Positions 1 through 5,147 of a stretch of 5,147 nucleotides of DNA are shown one piece after another. Position 1 is the first letter of the stretch, and every line of letters begins with the position of its first letter. The stretch comes from an uncultured Prevotella sp. GTDB lineage: Bacteria; Bacteroidota; Bacteroidia; Bacteroidales; Bacteroidaceae. A program made the position numbers and the translations under genes. The DNA lies in NCBI GenBank assembly GCA_905234355.1, contig CAJOHP010000161.1, positions 1-5,147 on the forward strand, read 5' to 3'. The notes under the pieces were generated by a model. The model was not told the DNA's origin. It saw only the letters and a list, made by a program, of their open reading frames with translations, and ran no database searches.

Positions 1-1003
1 CCTGAAGCGCCTCATCGTGGGCGGCTTCGAGGGCGTCTACGAGATGGGCAAGAACTTCCGCAACGAGGGCATGGACAAGACCCACAACCCCGAGTTCACA
101 TGCATGGAGCTCTACGTGAGCTACAAAGACCTGCTGTGGGGCATGACCTTCACCGAGCAGATGCTCGAGCAGATATGCACCGCCGTCAACGGCAAGCCCG
201 AGGTAGAGATAGACGGCCAGGTCATCTCCTTCCGGGCACCTTTCCGCCGTCTGCCCATCCTCGATGCCATCAAGGAGAAGACCGGCTTCGACTGTGACGG
301 CAAGAGCGAAGAGGAGATACGTGCCTTCTGCAAAGAGAAGGGCATGGAGGTCGACGAGACGATGGGCAAGGGCAAGCTCATCGACGAGCTCTTCGGCGAG
401 TTCTGCGAGGGCACGTTCATCCAGCCCACGTTCATCACCGACTACCCCGTGGAGATGTCGCCGCTGACGAAGATGCACCGTTCGAAGCCCGGGCTTACGG
501 AGCGCTTCGAACTGATGGTCAACGGCAAGGAGCTGGCCAACGCCTACTCCGAGCTGAACGACCCCATCGACCAGGAGGAGCGCTTCAAGGAGCAGATGCG
601 TCTGGCGCAAAAGGGCGACGACGAGGCCATGATCATCGACCACGACTTCCTGCGCGCCCTGCAGTACGGCATGCCGCCCACGTTTGGCATCGGCATCGGC
701 ATCGACCGCCTGGTGATGCTGCTCACAGGAAAGTTTGCCATCGGCGAGGTGATGCTCTTCCCGCAGATGAAGCCGGAGAAGAAGGCACCGCAGTCGTCGA
801 TACAGGAATGGGCGGCACTGGGTGTAGGCGAAGACTGGGTCTACGTGCTGCGCAAGGCCGGATTCCACCTCATCCAGGACATCAGGGAGGAGAAGCCCCA
901 GGGCCTGCAGCAGAAGATAGGCGAGATAGTGAAGAAATACAAGCTCACCCTGCAGAAGCCCAGCGTCGACGAGGTGCAGCAGTGGATAGAGAAAGCTCAG
1001 TAG
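1..1003 (+). CDS. lysS: Lysine--tRNA ligase (class II LysRS), 3' part
   Basis: The product attaches lysine to tRNA-Lys in the cytoplasm, using ATP. The frame is open from base 2 to the TAG at 1001-1003, giving 333 visible residues; the N-terminal tRNA-anticodon-binding OB domain and motif 1 lie upstream of the window. Visible residues 19-36 form class II motif 2 (FRNEG, then HNPEFT and a Glu), which binds ATP and the acceptor end. Residues 229-236 (GIGIGIDR) are motif 3, and MLFPQMKP closes the catalytic domain. E. coli LysRS ends at about this point, but here a further 72 residues (262-333) follow, including a G-V-G-E-D-W stretch and Lys/Gln-rich helical sequence. From memory, Bacteroidota LysRS proteins carry such a tail. 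The family call is secure; the role of the tail is unknown. It is followed 66 bases later by gpsA on the same strand. Confidence 0.97.
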   Translation, partial: LKRLIVGGFEGVYEMGKNFRNEGMDKTHNPEFTCMELYVSYKDLLWGMTFTEQMLEQICTAVNGKPEVEIDGQVISFRAPFRRLPILDAIKEKTGFDCDGKSEEEIRAFCKEKGMEVDETMGKGKLIDELFGEFCEGTFIQPTFITDYPVEMSPLTKMHRSKPGLTERFELMVNGKELANAYSELNDPIDQEERFKEQMRLAQKGDDEAMIIDHDFLRALQYGMPPTFGIGIGIDRLVMLLTGKFAIGEVMLFPQMKPEKKAPQSSIQEWAALGVGEDWVYVLRKAGFHLIQDIREEKPQGLQQKIGEIVKKYKLTLQKPSVDEVQQWIEKAQ

Positions 1004-1069
1004 GCACACGGCAGTCCCTCTCCCGAGAGGAAGTGAGGGACGACACTGACGGACAGTCAATATGCTCTT
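1004..1069 (+). other. lysS-gpsA intergenic gap with weak inverted repeats
   Basis: This 66-base gap holds a perfect 7-base inverted repeat, GTCCCTC at 1014-1020 and GAGGGAC at 1035-1041, with a 14-base loop. A smaller alternative hairpin, CCTCT at 1017-1021 and AGAGG at 1026-1030, would exclude it. No T-tract follows either, so a classical intrinsic terminator is unlikely. I see no clear Bacteroidota promoter (TTTG, then TAnnTTTG) and no Shine-Dalgarno sequence before gpsA. The pairing is visible; any role in processing or attenuation between lysS and gpsA is only possible. Confidence 0.3.
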
Positions 1070-2125
1070 ATGAACATCGGCTTGATAGAGAAGATGACCC
1101 GGCAGCCCGCCCTCAAGCGAGCAGACGCCAAAGGTCTGTGCGGCTCGATAGCCATCATCGGCGGCGGGTCGTGGGCCACGGCCATTGCCAAGATTGTGGT
1201 GCAGCACACGCACCACATAGGGTGGTACATGCGCCGTGACGACCAGATAGACGACTTCCGTCGCCTGGGCCACAACCCGTCGTATCTCACCAGTGTGCAC
1301 TTCGACACGCAAGAGATACACTTCGAAAGCGACCTCAACCGCATCGTGGCGCTCTACGACACGCTGGTCTTCGTCATCCCCTCACCCTACTTGAAGAACC
1401 ATCTGCGCAAGCTCAAGACCAAACTGAAGGACAAGTTTATCGTCACCGCCATCAAAGGCATCGTGCCAGACGACAACCTTGTCTGCTCCGAGTATTTCCA
1501 TCAGGTGTTCGACGTGCCCTACGCCAACCTGGCCTGTCTGGGCGGTCCCTCGCATGCCGAGGAGGTGGCACTGGAGCGTCTGAGCTACCTCACCGTGGGG
1601 TGCAGCGACCGCGAGAAGGCACAGGCCTTTGCCGACGTACTCACCTCGCAATACATCAAGACGAAGACGTCGACCGACGTCATCGGCATCGAGTTTTCCT
1701 CTGTGCTGAAGAATGTCTACGCCATTGCTGCCGGCATCTGCAACGGGCTGAAGTTCGGCGACAACTTCCAGGCCGTGCTCATGTCCAACGCCGTGCAGGA
1801 GATGGAGCGCTTCCTGCAGACCGTACACCCCATAGAGCGCAACGTGGGCGACTCCGTCTACCTGGGCGACCTGCTCGTCACGGGCTACAGCAACTTCTCG
1901 CGCAACCGCGTCTTCGGCACGATGATAGGCAAGGGCTACTCCGTGAAGTCGGCACAGATGGAGATGGAGATGATAGCCGAGGGATACTTCGGCACGAAGT
2001 GCATGAAGGAAATCAACCGCCACTACCACGTGAACATGCCCATCCTTGATGCCGTATATAATATATTGTATGAGCGCATCTCGCCTCAGGTAGAGATAAA
2101 ACTGCTCACCGACTCGTTCAGATGA
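1070..2125 (+). CDS. gpsA: NAD(P)-dependent glycerol-3-phosphate dehydrogenase
   Basis: A cytoplasmic enzyme that reduces dihydroxyacetone phosphate to sn-glycerol-3-phosphate, the backbone precursor of phospholipids. The 351 residues show the family features in order: the Rossmann dinucleotide loop IIGGGSWATAIAK (29-41), FVIPSPYLKNHL (101-112), the TAIKGI strand (126-131), GGPSHAEEVA (158-167), SSVLKNVYAIAAGI (210-223) with Lys214 in the place of the catalytic lysine, and the SRNR substrate-binding segment (277-280). The family usually begins only a few residues before the Rossmann strand, whereas this frame has about 25 residues ahead of it, so the start is uncertain. ATG at 1070 is the first possible start after an in-frame stop at 1034-1036. 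A second ATG at 1094 would remove eight residues. The stop overlaps the gluQ start, implying co-transcription with gluQ. The function is confident. Confidence 0.95.
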   Translation: MNIGLIEKMTRQPALKRADAKGLCGSIAIIGGGSWATAIAKIVVQHTHHIGWYMRRDDQIDDFRRLGHNPSYLTSVHFDTQEIHFESDLNRIVALYDTLVFVIPSPYLKNHLRKLKTKLKDKFIVTAIKGIVPDDNLVCSEYFHQVFDVPYANLACLGGPSHAEEVALERLSYLTVGCSDREKAQAFADVLTSQYIKTKTSTDVIGIEFSSVLKNVYAIAAGICNGLKFGDNFQAVLMSNAVQEMERFLQTVHPIERNVGDSVYLGDLLVTGYSNFSRNRVFGTMIGKGYSVKSAQMEMEMIAEGYFGTKCMKEINRHYHVNMPILDAVYNILYERISPQVEIKLLTDSFR

Positions 2126-3054
2126 CACATGCAGCAGACGGTCCGACGGCCACGGTGCGCGGACGCTTTGCCCCTTCGCCTACGGGGCGCATGCACTTAG
2201 GCAATCTCTTTGCCGCCCTGCTCTCCTGGCTCTCAGCCAAGAGTCAGGGCGGCGAATGGCTTCTGCGCATAGAAGACATCGACCCTGCCCGTTCGCGCCC
2301 AGAGTATGCCCAGCTCATCATGGACGACCTGCAGTGGCTGGGCCTCACATGGGACGGCGAGCCGCTCTTTCAGAGCCGGCGCTCGGCCGTCTATCAGCAC
2401 TACTTCGACGTGCTGCGCGACCGTCACCTCACCTATCCCTGCTACTGCACGCGTGCCGACCTGCTGGCCACGCAGGCTCCCCACGAGAGCGACGGCCGCG
2501 TGGTCTATCCCGGCACCTGTCGCCACCGCGCTCCGCTGCCAGGACGGCCTGCTTCCACCCGACTCATCGTTGGCGACGCCGAGGTAGCCTTCACCGACGG
2601 GCACTATGGCCCGTGCAGCGTCAGCCTGGCCCGCCACGTGGGCGACTTCATCATCCGCCGCAAGGACGGAGCATGGGCCTACCAGCTGGCCGTCGTCGTC
2701 GACGATGCCCTCTCGGGCGTCAGCGAGGTGGTGCGCGGCCGCGACCTGCTGCTCTCCTCGCCCCAGCAGATCTATGTGGCGCGTCTGCTGGGCTTCTCAC
2801 CGCCACAGTTCATTCATTTCCCCTTGCTTTGCAATGCTGCCGGACAGCGACTCTCCAAGCGTGACCAGAGCCTCGACATGGCATCGCTGCGCCAGCGCTT
2901 CTCGCCACAGGCGCTCACAGGACTGCTCGCCTTCCACGCCGGACTGCTCAGCCAGCCCGACGCCGTGTCGCCGTCCGACCTGCTCCCTCTCTTCAGCTGG
3001 GACAAGGTGCCGCTGGCCGACATCATGGCCGACGGTCTCGCCACGGCACGATAA
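2122..3054 (+). CDS. gluQ: Glutamyl-queuosine tRNA(Asp) synthetase
   Basis: A paralogue of the GluRS catalytic domain that activates glutamate and attaches it to queuosine at position 34 of tRNA-Asp, rather than to a tRNA 3' end. At 310 residues it has no anticodon-binding domain, which separates it from true GluRS (about 470 or more residues). Visible motifs are RFAPSPTGRMHLGN (15-28) with the HIGH-like HLGN, RIEDIDPAR (49-57), GDFIIRRKDGAWAYQLAVVV (174-193), VVRGRDLL (203-210) and RLSKRD (242-247) in the KMSKS position. Cys107, Cys109, Tyr129 and Cys133 match the C-x-C...Y-x3-C zinc site known from E. coli YadB, so the metal site appears intact. The ATG shares ATGA with the gpsA stop, pointing to translational coupling. 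In E. coli the gene follows dksA; here it follows gpsA. It converges on folK with a 5-base gap. Confidence 0.93.
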   Translation: MTHAADGPTATVRGRFAPSPTGRMHLGNLFAALLSWLSAKSQGGEWLLRIEDIDPARSRPEYAQLIMDDLQWLGLTWDGEPLFQSRRSAVYQHYFDVLRDRHLTYPCYCTRADLLATQAPHESDGRVVYPGTCRHRAPLPGRPASTRLIVGDAEVAFTDGHYGPCSVSLARHVGDFIIRRKDGAWAYQLAVVVDDALSGVSEVVRGRDLLLSSPQQIYVARLLGFSPPQFIHFPLLCNAAGQRLSKRDQSLDMASLRQRFSPQALTGLLAFHAGLLSQPDAVSPSDLLPLFSWDKVPLADIMADGLATAR

Positions 3055-3093
3055 CGAGCCTACGCCTGCTCCATCACCTCGTGCAGCGGCACC
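3006..3093. repeat. 10-base inverted repeat spanning the gluQ/folK convergent junction
   Basis: GGTGCCGCTG at 3006-3015 and its exact reverse complement CAGCGGCACC at 3084-3093 lie on either side of the two stop codons, 68 bases apart. Both arms are coding: each encodes Val-Pro-Leu on its own strand (in GluQ near the C-terminus and in FolK near the C-terminus). A read-through transcript from either side could fold on it, but the long loop and lack of a T-tract argue against an intrinsic terminator. Shared codon preference for the same tripeptide could explain it by chance. Confidence 0.3.
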
Positions 3094-3506
3094 ATCACAA
3101 AGGGGCGCTCGTGCATGAGCGGATGGGGGATGACCAGGTCGGGGGTGTCGATGTGCAGGTCGTCGTAGAGCAGGATGTCGATGTCGATGATGCGGTCGTG
3201 TGTCTCAGCGAGCGTCCAGCGCCCGTCGGTCTTGGTGTGCACCGACTTCTCCCTGCGGCCCATGCTGCGCTCTATCTGCTGCGTGCGGCGCAGCACCTGC
3301 CGTGGCGAGAGCGTGGTCGTCACGCGCACGACACTGTTGGTGAACACGTGCTCCGACTCGTATCCCCACGGTTCCGAGACGAAGAAGGCCGACTGGCCCG
3401 TGATGGTGCCAATCAGCCTTTCTATCTCGCTGTAGGCCTGCCTGATGTTGGCCTCACCGTCGCCCAGGTTGGAGCCCAGGCCAAGGTAGAGCTCATGCTT
3501 AGTCAT
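3060..3506 (-). CDS. folK: 6-hydroxymethyl-7,8-dihydropterin pyrophosphokinase (HPPK)
   Basis: Transfers pyrophosphate from ATP to 6-hydroxymethyl-7,8-dihydropterin, the step before dihydropteroate synthase in folate synthesis; cytoplasmic. The 148 residues are normal for a stand-alone HPPK. LGLGSNLGD (8-16) is the N-terminal signature, SEPWGYESEHVFTNSVV (44-60) lines the pterin pocket, and RIIDIDILLYDD (105-116) carries the two magnesium-binding aspartates (108 and 110). PHPLMHERPFVMVPL lies near the C-terminus. Between E86 and R105 the chain is several residues longer than E. coli HPPK, and the common G-P-R before the aspartates reads H-D-R. The start overlaps the queA stop by 8 bases (3499-3506), so translation is probably coupled to queA. 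It is the last gene of the visible truB-queA-folK run. There is no fused FolB or FolP domain. Confidence 0.95.
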   Translation of the reverse strand: MTKHELYLGLGSNLGDGEANIRQAYSEIERLIGTITGQSAFFVSEPWGYESEHVFTNSVVRVTTTLSPRQVLRRTQQIERSMGRREKSVHTKTDGRWTLAETHDRIIDIDILLYDDLHIDTPDLVIPHPLMHERPFVMVPLHEVMEQA

Positions 3507-4641
3507 CGAGCAAGAGCATGGCGTCGCCGTAGCAGCCGAACAGGAAGCCGTGTTTCAGTGCCAGCTTGTAAGCCTCGTAGACCAGGTCATAGCCGCCGAA
3601 GGCTGCTGTGCACATCATCATCGTGGACTCCGGATGGTAGAAGTTGGTGAGCAGTGCGTTGCTCAGTCCGAAGTCGTAAGGTGGGAAGATGAACTTGTTG
3701 GTCCATCCCTCATACTCCTTGAGCATTCCGTCGGTGCCCACGGCAGTCTCAGCAGCGCGTGTGGTGCTGATGCCCACGGCACAGACCCTTCGTCCGGCCC
3801 GCTTTGCCGCGTTGACCACTTCGCATGCTTCCTTGGTCACGCTCATCTGCTCAGAGTTCATCTTGTGCTTGGTGAGGTCTTCCACCTCGATGGGGTCGAA
3901 GGCGCCCAGTCCGCAGTGCACGGTGATATAGGCGAAGTGGAAGCCGCGTATCTCCATCATCTTCATCAGCTGCTTGCTGAAGTGCAGGCCTGTCGACGGT
4001 GCTGTGACAGCGCCCTCGTTGCGTGCGAAGATGGTCTGGAAGTTTTCCATGTCGTCGGGTTCAGCCTTTCTCCGGTCTACGATGTATCGTGGCAGGGGTG
4101 CCTCGCCCAGTGCAAAGAGCTCCCGCTTGAACTCGTCGTGCGGACAGTCGTAGAGGAAGCGCAGTGTGCGTCCGCGCGAGGTGGTATTGTCGATGACCTC
4201 GGCCACCATCGGTCCCTCGCCGTCGAAGAAGAGCTTGTTGCCTATGCGTATCTTGCGTGCGGGCTCCACGAGCACGTCCCAGAGGCGCAGCTCCTCGTTG
4301 AGCTCGCGCAGCAGAAACACCTCAATCTTTGCATCGGTCTTCTCCTTCGTGCCGTAGAGGCGTGCAGGAAAGACCCGTGTGTCGTTGAAGATGAAGGTGT
4401 CGCCCTCGTCGAAGTAGTTGCACAGGTCGCGGAAGGTCAGCAGCTTGTCGGTGTCGTGTCCCTCGGCATCTTTCTTGTGCATCTCTATCGTGCCACTCTT
4501 GCGGTGTACCACCATCAGCCGGCACTGGTCGCGGCTGTAGACGCGCTCCACCGTGCCGTCCTCGTTTTCAAAGGCGCGGTGCGGCGGATACAGGGCAATC
4601 TGCTCTTCTGGCAGCTTGAATTTGAATTGCGATAGTTTCAT
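3499..4641 (-). CDS. queA: S-adenosylmethionine:tRNA ribosyltransferase-isomerase
   Basis: Transfers and rearranges the ribosyl group of S-adenosylmethionine onto 7-aminomethyl-7-deazaguanine at tRNA position 34, giving epoxyqueuosine, the penultimate intermediate of queuosine. The 380 residues run from MKLSQFKFKLPEEQIALYP through FIFNDTRVFPARLYG (83-97), KIEVFLLRELNEE (105-117), GEAPLPRYI (179-187), APSTGLHF (214-221), HKMNSEQ (259-265) and TNFYHPESTMMM to YGDAMLLLDD at the C-terminus, all in family order. It is longer than E. coli QueA (356) mainly because of extra sequence between residues 21 and 66, rich in Asp, Glu, Arg and Lys. The segment APSTGLHF has Ser where the family more often has Thr or Ala. 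The ATG is 10 bases after the truB stop, and the upstream spacer is AT-rich with no Shine-Dalgarno sequence. It overlaps folK by 8 bases and is likely co-transcribed with truB and folK. Confidence 0.97.
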   Translation of the reverse strand: MKLSQFKFKLPEEQIALYPPHRAFENEDGTVERVYSRDQCRLMVVHRKSGTIEMHKKDAEGHDTDKLLTFRDLCNYFDEGDTFIFNDTRVFPARLYGTKEKTDAKIEVFLLRELNEELRLWDVLVEPARKIRIGNKLFFDGEGPMVAEVIDNTTSRGRTLRFLYDCPHDEFKRELFALGEAPLPRYIVDRRKAEPDDMENFQTIFARNEGAVTAPSTGLHFSKQLMKMMEIRGFHFAYITVHCGLGAFDPIEVEDLTKHKMNSEQMSVTKEACEVVNAAKRAGRRVCAVGISTTRAAETAVGTDGMLKEYEGWTNKFIFPPYDFGLSNALLTNFYHPESTMMMCTAAFGGYDLVYEAYKLALKHGFLFGCYGDAMLLLDD

Positions 4642-4651
4642 AGCGGTATAT

Positions 4652-5147
4652 TTATTCGTCTATATTGTTGTCGAGCCAAGCAGGAAACTGGTCGAGCGTG
4701 AGGCAGTCCTCAATCCTCACACTGCCCAGTCGTGTGCGGCATAGTGCGGTGAGGAATGCCCCCGAGCCCAGTGCGCAGCCTATGTCGCGTGCCAGCGATC
4801 GAATGTATGTGCCCTTTCCGCAGGCCACGCGTATGTCCATCTGCATGGTCTGCCTGTCGAATCGTGTGAGCGCTATCTCGTCTATGCGCACGCGCTTGGG
4901 CTGCAGGGCCACCTCGTCGCCCCGGCGTGCCAGCTCGTAGGCGCGGTTGCCTGCCACCATCACGGCCGAGTAGACAGGGGGCACCTGGTCTGTCTCGCCC
5001 TCAAACTGGCGTAGCACCTGCTCTATGAGCTCGCGGGTGATATGGCGCGTGGGATAGGTCATGTCGACGGTGTGCTCGCGGTCGAAGCTTGCCGTGGTGG
5101 CGCCGAGCTGCAGGGTGGCGGTGTACTCCTTCGACTGCAGCTGCAGC
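4652..5147 (-). CDS. truB: tRNA pseudouridine(55) synthase TruB, 3' part
   Basis: Isomerises uridine 55 to pseudouridine in the T-loop of most elongator tRNAs. Only the C-terminal 165 residues fall in the window. The frame is open from the right edge, reading LQLQSKEYTATLQLGATTAS then FDREHTVD, to the TAA at 4652-4654, so the Met codon at 5060-5062 is internal and not the start. Recognisable TruB elements are KEYTATLQLG, the PPVYSAVMVAGNRAYELAR segment and the KGTYIRSLARDIG segment near the end of the catalytic domain, followed by a short tail ending LDNNIDE. The catalytic aspartate lies upstream of the window and cannot be checked. No PUA domain follows KGTYIRSLARDIG, only about 50 residues, which is short compared with E. 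coli TruB. From memory, truB-queA-folK order is common in Bacteroidota, often with uppP upstream. Confidence 0.96.
   Translation of the reverse strand, partial: LQLQSKEYTATLQLGATTASFDREHTVDMTYPTRHITRELIEQVLRQFEGETDQVPPVYSAVMVAGNRAYELARRGDEVALQPKRVRIDEIALTRFDRQTMQMDIRVACGKGTYIRSLARDIGCALGSGAFLTALCRTRLGSVRIEDCLTLDQFPAWLDNNIDE

Noticed and set aside
686..706. Tandem GGCATC repeats
   Set aside because: They encode the Gly-Ile-Gly-Ile-Gly-Ile of class II synthetase motif 3 in LysRS, so this is protein constraint rather than a repeat element.
1382..2128. A 248-codon open frame on the minus strand opposite gpsA
   Set aside because: Its composition (His, Val, Leu, Ala, Gly rich) is typical of an antisense shadow, no domain is recognisable, and gpsA is intact in the same place.
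2122..3054. gluQ as a truncated glutamyl-tRNA synthetase pseudogene
   Set aside because: The length is right for GluQ, all catalytic and zinc-site residues are present, and the frame is intact. The missing anticodon domain is a family trait.
3081..3650. A 189-codon plus-strand open frame following gluQ
   Set aside because: It overlaps folK and the end of queA in antisense. Its Arg/Val/His-rich sequence matches no family I know.
3550..4635. A 361-codon open frame on the plus strand opposite nearly all of queA
   Set aside because: It lies fully antisense to a confident QueA and has no recognisable domain. Strong G/C third-position bias removes stops from the opposite strand, which explains its length.
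5060..5062. Met codon as a possible start of a short 136-residue gene
   Set aside because: The same frame continues upstream to the window edge with clear TruB sequence (KEYTATLQLG, FDREHTVD), so this Met is internal.
5133..5147. Palindromic CTGCAG/CAGCTG run at the right edge
   Set aside because: It reads as Leu-Gln-Leu-Gln codons inside TruB, in the favoured CTG and CAG codons; no sign of a site or element.

Overview
This is an ordinary housekeeping stretch of a bacterial chromosome, almost fully coding, with six protein genes. Two are cut by the window edges: lysS at the left and truB at the right. The proteins look like those of Bacteroidota, probably a Prevotella-like member of the Prevotellaceae. 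Three things suggest this: a Bacteroidota-style lysS-gpsA pair with a GGGSWATAIAK nucleotide-binding loop in GpsA, a truB-queA-folK gene order, and a LysRS with an extra C-terminal tail. G+C is high, roughly 60% by eye, with strong G/C preference at third codon positions. That is at the upper end for the group, so the genus is a guess. No Shine-Dalgarno sequences stand out, as is usual for Bacteroidota.

Left half, plus strand: lysS (3' part), a 66-base gap, gpsA, then gluQ, whose ATG overlaps the gpsA stop in an ATGA junction. Right half, minus strand: truB (3' part), a 10-base gap, queA, then folK, whose start overlaps the queA stop by 8 bases. The two runs converge with only 5 bases between the gluQ and folK stop codons, and no classical terminator is visible there.

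Most of the genes serve tRNA. LysRS charges tRNA-Lys, TruB makes pseudouridine 55, QueA makes epoxyqueuosine at position 34 of GUN-anticodon tRNAs, and GluQ adds glutamate to queuosine on tRNA-Asp. Two steps of one pathway (QueA and GluQ) therefore lie about 450 bases apart on opposing strands. GpsA supplies glycerol-3-phosphate for phospholipids and FolK makes a folate precursor.

I found no RNA genes, mobile elements, CRISPR array, phage genes or defence system. Nothing here looks like a new system. The points worth a second look are the placement of gluQ, the LysRS tail, the QueA insertion and the very tight convergent junction.
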